From: Planctomycetota bacterium
GTDB lineage: Bacteria > Planctomycetota > UBA1135 > GCA-002748355
Length of the DNA stretch: 64,000 nucleotides
Direction of reading: 5' to 3'
Assembly (NCBI GenBank): GCA_020638795.1
Contig: JACKHW010000002.1
Span: forward strand, 372,001-436,000
The notes under the pieces are model-generated. The model had not been told where the DNA came from and did no database searches. It saw only the letters and a program-made list of their open reading frames with translations. Made by a program: the position numbers and the translations under genes. This document shows, piece by piece, positions 34,655-42,923 of the stretch; the first letter of the stretch is position 1, and each line of letters opens with the position of its first letter.

Positions 34655-36809
34655 CGCGACCAGTGCCCCGGTTGCCTCCGCCGAAGCCGCCGTTGCCCCC
34701 GCGCCGCGTTCGGCCCGAGCCGTCACCGCCAGCGTCCTGGCCGTCACCGGACGCGCCAGGACCGTCACCTTGCCCGCCGGCACCCTGACCGCCGCGGCGG
34801 GTGCGGCCGCCCATACCCTGCATCATCTCGCGAAGCTTCGGGCCCAGCACAGGGTCGGCGTCGATCTTCGCGCGGAGCTCGGCATCGCGGAACAGGCTCA
34901 TCATGCTCTCGAGCTTTCCGGCGTCTTCGGGGAAGCGCGCTTTGACCTCTTCGACGAACGCGGTCATGCGCTGGCGACGAGCCTGTCGCTCTTCGTCGTT
35001 CGCGCCACCGCTTCCACCCGGCCGTCCGCCAGCACCGCTCTCGTTGCCGCCAGGGCCAGTTCCGATGGGGGAGCGATTCGTCGAATCGCCCACTTCGGAG
35101 CCACCCGACGAAGGACCACCGGACGAAGGTCCACCGGACGAGGAGCGCCGCTGCGCAGCCGATTCGATCGCGCGCTCTTTGCGCTCTTGTTCCTTCGCTT
35201 GGATTTCCGCGTTCTCCTTCTCGAAGAGCGGGCGCTTCACACCCGGCGGCGTCGACAGCCAGACCTTGTCGCCGGCCGTGAGGCCGCTCTTGATCTCGAC
35301 GCGGCGCTCGTTCGACATTCCTTTCTCGATGATGCGTTCGACTGGACCGCTGTCCGTCTGGACCCAGACGTAGAGCACTTGGCCTGCGCGCTGGATGGCG
35401 TGAACCGGGACCGTGAGCACGTTCTCGAGGTCGGCGACCTTGATCAGTGCCGTTGCCGAGACGCCTTCGCGGAGTTCGGGGTGCGAACCGAAGATCGAGA
35501 TGTCGGTGCGATATTCCTTCGTGTCGCTGAACCACGAGTTGGACGAGTCGTGCACCTTCGCGACTCTCGTGATCTCGCCGTAGAAGATCTTGTCCTGCAC
35601 GGTCTGGACCTTGATCTCGACGCGCTGTCCTTCTTCGACTTTCGATACGACCGACTCGGGGACGCTCGCGCGGAGGCGCATCGTCGTGACATCGGGCAGC
35701 TTGATGATCTCCTGCCCTTCCCGGACTTCGGTGCCGAGGTCGATCGGCTCCTGCCGGCGACGATCGCCGACGGTCGCATAGACGATCAACCCGTCGCCGG
35801 GTGCGTAGAGCGTGCCGTAGGCGATCTGTTCCTTGAACTTGTCGAACTTGGCTTGTTCGAGCTCGAACTCCTGCTTCTTGGAGTTGAGATCTGCCTCCTC
35901 TTGCGCGATGCGCGCCTCGCAACGGAGCTCGGTGCGGCGCTCTTCGGCTTGCGCTTCCTTGACCTTGGCCACGAGCTCGCGTTCGGTCTTGAGCAACGTG
36001 TAGCGGTCGAGGATGTGCAGCTTGTTCTGCGCGAGGGTCAGTTGCTTGTCGGCCTTCTTGAGCGCCAGCTCATCGGCTTCCAGATCCTGGTCGGTGACGT
36101 ACTTGCTCTCCCAGAGTTCCTTCGTCCAGCGCAGACGGTTCTGAGCGCGCTTGACTTCTTCTTGCGCGATCTCGATGTCGGCGCGCGCCGCGACGAGCTC
36201 TTGCAGACGTACACCCATCGTCGTGTTGCCAGCCTCGCCGGTCTGACTGCTGGCTTCGGTCGGTGACGGTGCGTTGGTGGCAGCCGCACCCCCGTTGTCC
36301 GATTCGCTCAGGACCTCGGAAGGCACGTCACCACGACGTCGCATTTCTTCTCGCCCCAAGAACTTCTCGAGTTCGAGCTGCGCGAAGAGGACTTCGTTGC
36401 GCGCTGCTTCGATGTCCGAGGCGTTCTGGTTCTTCTGGATCTCGAGGTTCTTCTCGGCCGTGATGAGTGCGGCTCTGGCGCGCGAGACGGAGATCGCCTG
36501 CGTCTCCGAGCGATCGCGAATCGACGAAACGTCGAGATCGGCGACCTTCTCACCCTTTTTGACCGTCTTGCCTTCCTCCGCGAGCCAGAGGATCGTCGTG
36601 CGACCCTCGACGTTGCACCGCACGACTTCGGACTTCGACGCGTAGACGGTTGCCGACGTCGTGACTTCGACACGAAGGGTGCCGGGTTCGACGGTCATCA
36701 ACGAAGCGCTCGAAGCTTCGGCGGCCGGGTTCTTGAGGAACTTCGACCACACGAACCAACCACCGCCGAGGACGACGATCAGAGACAGACCTATGGTGCT
36801 CGCTTTCAT
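34647..36809 (-). CDS. MacA-type membrane fusion (adaptor) protein with long C-terminal tail
   Basis: The 720-residue protein starts with a membrane anchor (about 5-22: IGLSLIVVLGGGWFVW). A biotinyl-lipoyl-like part (SATVYASKSEVVRCNVEGRTT, GKTVKKGEKVADLD) is interrupted by a long coiled-coil hairpin (about 100-310). The second half of the lipoyl part (YGTLYAPGDGLIVYA) and beta-barrel domains with VPVHAIQRAGQVLYVW follow to about 510. The adaptor links the permease to TolC across the periplasm. Unusually, 200 extra residues follow: a Ser/Gly linker, a short helical piece (RMTAFVEEVKARFPEDAGKLE) and a Gly/Arg/Asp-rich tail. The adaptor core itself is normal. Start ATG 36809 overlaps the TolC stop. 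Confidence 0.9.
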   Translation of the reverse strand: MKASTIGLSLIVVLGGGWFVWSKFLKNPAAEASSASLMTVEPGTLRVEVTTSATVYASKSEVVRCNVEGRTTILWLAEEGKTVKKGEKVADLDVSSIRDRSETQAISVSRARAALITAEKNLEIQKNQNASDIEAARNEVLFAQLELEKFLGREEMRRRGDVPSEVLSESDNGGAAATNAPSPTEASSQTGEAGNTTMGVRLQELVAARADIEIAQEEVKRAQNRLRWTKELWESKYVTDQDLEADELALKKADKQLTLAQNKLHILDRYTLLKTERELVAKVKEAQAEERRTELRCEARIAQEEADLNSKKQEFELEQAKFDKFKEQIAYGTLYAPGDGLIVYATVGDRRRQEPIDLGTEVREGQEIIKLPDVTTMRLRASVPESVVSKVEEGQRVEIKVQTVQDKIFYGEITRVAKVHDSSNSWFSDTKEYRTDISIFGSHPELREGVSATALIKVADLENVLTVPVHAIQRAGQVLYVWVQTDSGPVERIIEKGMSNERRVEIKSGLTAGDKVWLSTPPGVKRPLFEKENAEIQAKEQERKERAIESAAQRRSSSGGPSSGGPSSGGSEVGDSTNRSPIGTGPGGNESGAGGRPGGSGGANDEERQARRQRMTAFVEEVKARFPEDAGKLESMMSLFRDAELRAKIDADPVLGPKLREMMQGMGGRTRRGGQGAGGQGDGPGASGDGQDAGGDGSGRTRRGGNGGFGGGNRGTGRDG

Positions 36810-38515
36810 TTCTCTTTCCGATCGACGCCGGGCCGATCCGCCTCGGGGCCACTGGGTTCGCCGGACTCCGGCGCTTTTTCCTCGGACGCGTCTCGAACCG
36901 TCCAACGTTCGAGTCCTGCGAAGTCAATCTCTAGGCCTTCCAGACCTACGTCGAGGAGTTCGAGGTCGCGAAGGAGCCTGAGCTTGTTGACGACGTAGTC
37001 TACCAGGGCGCTCGTCACCGCATTCTGCGATTGGAGCCGTGCAGACTCGGATTCGAGGTAGTCACGCGTCGTCGCGCGGCCGGCTTCGATCAGCTTGCTC
37101 GTGCTGTTGACACGTTCCGTGGCGAGTTCGAACGCCTTCTTCTGGATCTGGTAGCTTCGCCAACTCGCGCCGACATCGCGCAATGCGCGACGGATCGAGG
37201 CTTTGATGTTGTCCTCGAGTTCGTCGCAGGCACGCGACGCCGCGGCGCGCGCGATGATCGCTTGACGGTAGACGTTGCGTTGCGGGACACGGTTGAACGG
37301 CAGGTCCAGATTCAGCCCGACCGCCCATTCGTAGTTCTTCCAATCGAAGACGAAGGGCTTCTTGTTGTCCTCGTTGGGCACGTCGATCGCCGCGGTGAGA
37401 TCGAGACCTGCCTGCAATGCGTTGGCGGTGATCCCGATCTGGCGCTGCGCATCGACGAGCGAACCCTGGATGTTCTGCCAATCGAGACGGCGCCCGAAGG
37501 CGATCTCGAGGGCCTCGGACTCGGCGAGGCCGAGTTCGTGCACACCGAGATCACTGAGTCGCTTCAACACGTCGGCATCGAGCTCGAGTTCGACCGCCAT
37601 CGGGAGTCCGAGGCGAATCTTGAAGCGGTCGATCAGCGTCGCGAGTTGCGCTTGCGCGTTGATCACACGGTCCTGCGCCGAGAACTCCTGCTGTTCCGCC
37701 TGGTCGACTTCGAACTTCGGTGTGCGACCAGCTTTGGAGAGCGCTTCTTGACGCGTCTTGTTGAGCTTGAGGTTCTCGAAGTTCGCGCGCTGGTTCTCGT
37801 AGTTGTTGCCCTGCTCGAGGATGGACATGTACTCCTCGAGGATCGTGACGGCGAACGTGCGACGGAAGCGCTCGTAATCGCGGACCGAATAGACGACGTT
37901 CCGCTCAGCCTGCGTCAGCGGCTCCATCGTCACGGTGCGTCCGAACCCGGCGAGGATCGGTTGCGTGATCGAGAGGTTGAGGAGCGAACTCGTGTTCCAT
38001 CCACCGCCACTCGTGAACACTCGGAAGAACGACGTGACGAATCCGCCGAGCACGCGAGCACCACTCGCCAGGATCTGCGATGCCGAGAGGTTGCCGCGCG
38101 CGCTGCCGTCTGCGGTTTTGTCCGCGACCCCGGTCGAGTCGGCGGTCGCGCCACCAGAGAAGATCGTCGAGTACCGATTGCGCTGACCGGTGAGTGCGAG
38201 GGCGCTGTTGTAGAGCCGTTCTTTTTGGGTCTGGAAGTCACGGCTGTTTTCCGCCGCGATCCGGAGTGCATCCTCGAGGCTGAGGTGCAGTTTTGGGGAA
38301 TCGCCGCCTTCGAGTTCGCCGAGGAGTCGTCGTCGCAGGGAGTCCTCGATGGCCTCGACTTTGAACGGCATCTCGGTATCGGGCCCGAAAACCGTCTCAC
38401 GCTTCTCGCCGAGGATCCGGTAGACCTCTGCGTCGGCTTCCATCCTGTAGGTCTCGGCACTGCACGCGGCGAGTGCGAACAAGCCGAGCACGCAGGGAAG
38501 TGGGGGGCGTTGCAT
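36806..38515 (-). CDS. TolC-family outer-membrane efflux lipoprotein
   Basis: The 569-residue protein has a lipoprotein signal with lipobox LAAC (Cys18), so it is probably anchored by lipid to the outer membrane. The mature part has the two repeated TolC halves: LHLSLEDALRIAAENSRDFQTQK at the start, SLLNLSITQPILAGFGR, then coiled coils such as RTFAVTILEEYMSILEQGNNYENQRANFENL (split) and the second half with FVFDWKNYEWAVGLNLDLPFNRVPQR. The C-terminal 60 residues are acidic and Pro-rich. It is the first gene of the efflux operon; its stop overlaps the adaptor start (ATGA, 36806-36809). ATG 38515 was chosen because the lipobox follows directly. Confidence 0.9.
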   Translation of the reverse strand: MQRPPLPCVLGLFALAACSAETYRMEADAEVYRILGEKRETVFGPDTEMPFKVEAIEDSLRRRLLGELEGGDSPKLHLSLEDALRIAAENSRDFQTQKERLYNSALALTGQRNRYSTIFSGGATADSTGVADKTADGSARGNLSASQILASGARVLGGFVTSFFRVFTSGGGWNTSSLLNLSITQPILAGFGRTVTMEPLTQAERNVVYSVRDYERFRRTFAVTILEEYMSILEQGNNYENQRANFENLKLNKTRQEALSKAGRTPKFEVDQAEQQEFSAQDRVINAQAQLATLIDRFKIRLGLPMAVELELDADVLKRLSDLGVHELGLAESEALEIAFGRRLDWQNIQGSLVDAQRQIGITANALQAGLDLTAAIDVPNEDNKKPFVFDWKNYEWAVGLNLDLPFNRVPQRNVYRQAIIARAAASRACDELEDNIKASIRRALRDVGASWRSYQIQKKAFELATERVNSTSKLIEAGRATTRDYLESESARLQSQNAVTSALVDYVVNKLRLLRDLELLDVGLEGLEIDFAGLERWTVRDASEEKAPESGEPSGPEADRPGVDRKEK

Positions 38516-38733
38516 CGGGACGTGTGCGTGTGGTGATTGCGGGAGGACGAGGTCGTGCGTCGGTGGCAACCGGACCGGGCCTTCGTGCCAGGGGGTCCGA
38601 AACGTCTTACCTACGGCTCGTGGCCTCGTGCTGCCAATGCCCGGTCGACGAAATCTGCGCGCGCGCCGCGGGAAGGTCGATTCGACGGGTCGCTACGCGA
38701 CAGAACGGTACGCATTCGTCAGACTCTCGAAGC

Positions 38734-39384
38734 ATGTGGCTGCTGACCTCGGGACCGACTCGCGAACACCTCGACAGCGTGCGCTTCCTCACCAATGCCT
38801 CGAGCGGTCGCATGGGCTTCGCGATCGCCGAAGCCGCCCTCGCACGGGACCACGAGGTCACGATCGTGCAGGGCCCGGTCGCGCTGTCGCCGCCTCCTCG
38901 AGCGCACGTGCTGCCCGTGGTCAGTGCGATCGAGATGCTCGAGAGCGCTGCCCTTGTTCTCGAGCGTGGTGACGTCGAGGCGTTGATCGGGGTCGCCGCC
39001 GTGTGTGACTTCCGCCCCGCCCGGAAACTCGCAGGAAAGCCCGCCAAGAGTGCGGTTCCGCGGCAGCTCGATCTCGTCCTCAACCCCGACGTCCTGGCCG
39101 AGCTCACGGCGCGCCGTCTCGCCAGGGTCCACATCGGCTTCGCACTGCAGAGCATGCGGACCCCCGAGGAAGAACGCGTGGCCTTCTCGGCGGCTCGGAG
39201 CAAGCTCGCGCGCAAGGGGCTCGATGCCATCGTGCTCAACGGAGCCGCGGCGATGGAGTCGGACGCGAGTCACGCGTATTGGATTCCCGCCCGCGGCGAA
39301 GACGTCGATCTCGGGGTGGCGGACAAGACGGTTCACGCCCGGCGTCTCGTCGCGTGTATCGAGGAGCTCCTCGTGCGCCGGTGA
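38734..39384 (+). CDS. coaB: Phosphopantothenate-cysteine ligase (CoaB), stand-alone
   Basis: The 216-residue protein joins 4'-phosphopantothenate and cysteine in coenzyme A synthesis. It starts with MWLLTSGPTREHLDSVRFLT and NASSGRMGFAIAEAAL, the hallmark of CoaB domains. It continues with VIGVAAVCDFRP-like (LIGVAAVCDFRPARKLA), Lys-rich KPAKSAV and DLVLNPDVLAEL, the nucleotide-contact region. Most bacteria have CoaB fused behind a flavodoxin-like CoaC decarboxylase; here the CoaC half is absent, and the upstream 200 bases have no trace of it. A separate coaC elsewhere is expected. Divergent from the efflux operon. Confidence 0.88.
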   Translation: MWLLTSGPTREHLDSVRFLTNASSGRMGFAIAEAALARDHEVTIVQGPVALSPPPRAHVLPVVSAIEMLESAALVLERGDVEALIGVAAVCDFRPARKLAGKPAKSAVPRQLDLVLNPDVLAELTARRLARVHIGFALQSMRTPEEERVAFSAARSKLARKGLDAIVLNGAAAMESDASHAYWIPARGEDVDLGVADKTVHARRLVACIEELLVRR

Positions 39385-39608
39385 AGGGGGTCGTCGCCGT
39401 TCGTCGGAGCGGGTTCGGTCCCGGCCCAAGATCCGATATGGTCGGATTTTGTTGCGTGGTGCAGAACCCGCGAACGGACTGCCCCTTTCGTGACCCGCTG
39501 CGATGGGTATAACGTCACGGCGTCCGTTGGTTGGACGCGATTCGCCCCACGAGGGAGCGCTCCGGGCGGGGCGCGGTCGGGGCGGAGCGATACAGGGAGG
39601 TCGAGGGC

Positions 39609-42600
39609 ATGGCGAAGGGCGGCCCTGGGGCGCAGCGCTCCACGCCCGACGCGGCGCGACTCGGGCGGGAAATTCTCGCCTTGGTCCTCGTCACGTTGGG
39701 CCTTTTCTTGACGATTTCGGCGCTCAGCTACCGCTTGAGCGATCCGACGCAGCCGCTGCTGGACGGCGCTGCCTCCAATTGGGGCGGCGCCATCGGGCAT
39801 TCGTTTGGCGGCTTCTTCGTCAAGTCGTTCGGACTCGCGTCCTACCCGCTGTTCGGCTTCGTCGTCTTCTGGGGCATCCTGCTGTTCTTCGATCGCCCGA
39901 TGCCGCGCCCGGTCGCACGAGTCTTCGGTGCGTTCGCACTCGTGTTGACGTTCTCGGTGTTCTTGGCAGGGCCGACCTTGTCGGACACGTCGGTCCGCAC
40001 TCCGTTCGGATTCGGCGGCGGCCTCGGCCACTACCTCGCACCGCGGCTGTATCACAGCTTCGGCAGCTTCGGCGTGCTGCTGCTGCTCGGTGTCAGTGGT
40101 TGTGTCGCCTTCCTCATCGCGACCGACTGGCCGCTCCGGGCAGTTTTCGAGGACATTCGCGAGATCGCGCGTCGTGACACGAACGCGGGCTCGAAATCGA
40201 AGGGGCGCAAGGCCAGCAGTGCGAGCCGTGGCACGGGGGCGCTCGGTCGCGGGTTCGCGTTCGCGTATCAGAAGGCCAAGGGGGTGCTGTCGGATCTCTT
40301 CGGTCCGGTCGACGAGAACATCGACACGACGCCGTCGCGGCGCGTCGAGCCCGCGCGGCCGGCCTCGTCGCGCGGGGCGCTGCGTAAGAAGAAGGCGGCC
40401 AGCGCAGACGAGAGCGGCGCACGCGAAACCGGTGTGGACGACACCGGCGAGCCGCATAAGGTCGTGGATGCCGAACTCGAGGACGAAGTCTTGGGTGACG
40501 GCGAGGCGGAACGTGCGCACGACTTCGAGATCGAAGACGTCACGAGTCCGCGCCGGCGGAAGCGTGCGTCGAGCGCGGCTGCCGCACGTGCCGACGCAGA
40601 CGACGAACTCGTCGAAGACGAAGAGGACTACGAGGCCGAGGACGAGCTTTCGGATGCCGATGTCGATGATGTGGAACTCGACGACGACATTGACGACGAC
40701 ATCGAGGACGACATCGAGGACGACGTCGAGGTGGATGCGGAGGACGAGGACACCGCGCCCCGTCGTGTTGCGAGCGCGACCGCGAAGGCTGCCGCAGCGC
40801 GAGTCGCCGCCGAGAAGCGCGCAGCAAGCGGTGCCTCCGGTCCGTCCCTCCCGATCAACATCGTCGGGACACCGAGTCGTGTTGCGCGACAGCGCCTTGC
40901 TTCGATTGGCGAATACAAATTCCCACCGCTCGATCTGCTCGAAGAAACGCAAGAAGACCAGGTCGCCGACAAAGAAGTCCTGAGGCGCCACGCGGAAGCC
41001 ATCGAACGTCGACTCGGCAGTCACAACGTCGAGTGCAAGGTCGTGCGCGTCTCCGCCGGGCCGGCGGTCACCGTGTTCGAACTCGAGTTGTCCGAAGGCA
41101 CGCGCGTGACCGCGATCCCGAAGTTCGCACCCGATCTCGCCGCGGCGCTCAAGGCGTTCTCGGTGCGCGTCGTCGCGCCGATTCCGGGCAAGCACACCGT
41201 CGGCATCGAGGTTCCGAACGAACGGCGCAGCCTCGTGCGCCTGCGAGAACTCTGCGAACTTCGTGAGCCAGGGAAAACTCCGGAGACCGTGCCACTCTTC
41301 TTGGGGCGGGACGTCGCGGGTCAGCCGATCATCGCGGACCTCGCACGCATGCCGCACCTCTTGATCGCCGGAGCCACCGGTTCGGGAAAGTCGGTGTGCA
41401 TCAACTCGATCCTCTTGTCGATCCTGCTGGTGAAGTCGCCCGATGACGTGCGCGTCATCTTGATCGACCCGAAAATGGTCGAGTTGCAAAACTACGCGAG
41501 CATCCCGCACCTGCTCTGCCCGGTGGTTACGTCGATGAAACGCGTTCCCAGCGTGCTCGAGTGGTCGGTCGAGACGATGGAGCAACGCTACGCGCTGCTC
41601 TCGAAGGCGGGCGTGCGCAACCTCAAGGACTACAACGCGCTCGGCGAGGACAAGCTCAGGCAGCGGCTCGGGAATGCGTTCGATCCGGAGCGGACTCCGA
41701 TTCGCATGCCGACCATCGTCATGGTCATCGACGAGTTCGCGGACTTGATGGCCGTCGCTGCCAACGAGGTCGAAGTCTCGATCCAGCGCCTCGCACAGAA
41801 GTCGCGCGCGGTCGGCATCCACGTCATCCTCGCGACCCAGCGCCCGAGTCGAGATGTCATCACGGGACTGATCAAGGCCAACCTGCCGACGCGCATCGCG
41901 TTCCAGGTGAGTAGTCGAATCGATTCCCGGGTCGTTCTCGATGCCAACGGCGCGGAGCAGCTGCTCGGACACGGCGACATGCTTTACATCCCGCCGGGGA
42001 CCAATCGATTGATTCGTGCGCAAGGCACGTTCATCTCGGACGACGAGATCCACGGAGTCACGTCGTTCCTCGAGGACCATGGTCAAGGCCAGGTCTTCGA
42101 GACTTCGCTCACACAAACGCCGACCGGGAGCGGGCGTGGCGCGAAGGAACGAGACGAACTCTACGAGGACGCTGTTCGAGCCGTGCTCGAAGAACAACGC
42201 GGCTCGGCGACTCTGATCCAGCGCAAGCTTTCGGTCGGCTACACGCGAGCGAGTCGATTGATCGAGCTGATGGCCGAGGACGGCATCGTCGGCGAGTTCG
42301 TCGGCAGCAAGTCGCGCGAAGTCATGATGACTCTCGAGGAGTGGGAAGCCATCCAAGAAGCCGCCGACTCCGCTCTCGACACGCAGGACGCCGCCGACGT
42401 CTACGAAGACGTAGGGGCGCCGTCTGGCGGAGCGTCGCCGTTCGTCGAGAGCGTCGCTGCGCGTGCGGACGAGCTGGAAACGACCTCTCGTGCGGAGAAG
42501 ACCGACGATTCGGAGGACACTCGAGCCGAGGAGGCACTGTCCGAGGAAGCCGACGAGCCCACGGCCGCGTCGACCGCTTCTGCCGACCTCGAGGAAGCGG

Positions 42601-42923
42601 AAGTGGATGAGGACGATGAGGACGTCGAGGAAGAGTACTTCGAAGCCGACGACGAGGAAGCGCTTCTCTCCGACGACGATCTCGAGGAAGAAGAGATCGA
42701 AGACGAGGACGGCGAGGACCTCGAAGACGTCGACGAGGAAGGAGACCTCGACGACGAAGAAACTGTCGACGACGACGAGGACGACGACGAAGAAGAGTAC
42801 TTCGAAGCGGACGACGACGAAGCCGACGACGCTGAAGAAGAAGACGACGCCGACGAAGACGTCGACGATGAAGAAGACGAAGACGAAGAGGGCGAAGACG
42901 ACGAGGAGGACGAAGCGTCGTGA
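39609..42923 (+). CDS. ftsK: DNA translocase FtsK with long acidic tail
   Basis: The 1104-residue protein pumps chromosomal DNA through the closing septum and helps resolve dimers. It has four N-terminal membrane helices (about 22-44, 78-100, 107-130, 150-175) and an acidic linker (about 270-400). The motor domain has Walker A GATGSGKS near 588, Walker B TIVMVIDEFADLM and the ATQRPS motif. The gamma winged helix (about 845-905: RDELYEDAVRAVLEEQRGSATLIQ in parts, SRLIELMAEDGIVG) reads polar KOPS-like sites. The protein continues for about 190 residues of almost pure Asp/Glu, with EEEYFEADD twice, which is unusual. GGAGG-like GGGAGGTCGAGGGC precedes ATG 39609. It overlaps the next gene by GTGA. 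Confidence 0.96.
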   Translation: MAKGGPGAQRSTPDAARLGREILALVLVTLGLFLTISALSYRLSDPTQPLLDGAASNWGGAIGHSFGGFFVKSFGLASYPLFGFVVFWGILLFFDRPMPRPVARVFGAFALVLTFSVFLAGPTLSDTSVRTPFGFGGGLGHYLAPRLYHSFGSFGVLLLLGVSGCVAFLIATDWPLRAVFEDIREIARRDTNAGSKSKGRKASSASRGTGALGRGFAFAYQKAKGVLSDLFGPVDENIDTTPSRRVEPARPASSRGALRKKKAASADESGARETGVDDTGEPHKVVDAELEDEVLGDGEAERAHDFEIEDVTSPRRRKRASSAAAARADADDELVEDEEDYEAEDELSDADVDDVELDDDIDDDIEDDIEDDVEVDAEDEDTAPRRVASATAKAAAARVAAEKRAASGASGPSLPINIVGTPSRVARQRLASIGEYKFPPLDLLEETQEDQVADKEVLRRHAEAIERRLGSHNVECKVVRVSAGPAVTVFELELSEGTRVTAIPKFAPDLAAALKAFSVRVVAPIPGKHTVGIEVPNERRSLVRLRELCELREPGKTPETVPLFLGRDVAGQPIIADLARMPHLLIAGATGSGKSVCINSILLSILLVKSPDDVRVILIDPKMVELQNYASIPHLLCPVVTSMKRVPSVLEWSVETMEQRYALLSKAGVRNLKDYNALGEDKLRQRLGNAFDPERTPIRMPTIVMVIDEFADLMAVAANEVEVSIQRLAQKSRAVGIHVILATQRPSRDVITGLIKANLPTRIAFQVSSRIDSRVVLDANGAEQLLGHGDMLYIPPGTNRLIRAQGTFISDDEIHGVTSFLEDHGQGQVFETSLTQTPTGSGRGAKERDELYEDAVRAVLEEQRGSATLIQRKLSVGYTRASRLIELMAEDGIVGEFVGSKSREVMMTLEEWEAIQEAADSALDTQDAADVYEDVGAPSGGASPFVESVAARADELETTSRAEKTDDSEDTRAEEALSEEADEPTAASTASADLEEAEVDEDDEDVEEEYFEADDEEALLSDDDLEEEEIEDEDGEDLEDVDEEGDLDDEETVDDDEDDDEEEYFEADDDEADDAEEEDDADEDVDDEEDEDEEGEDDEEDEAS

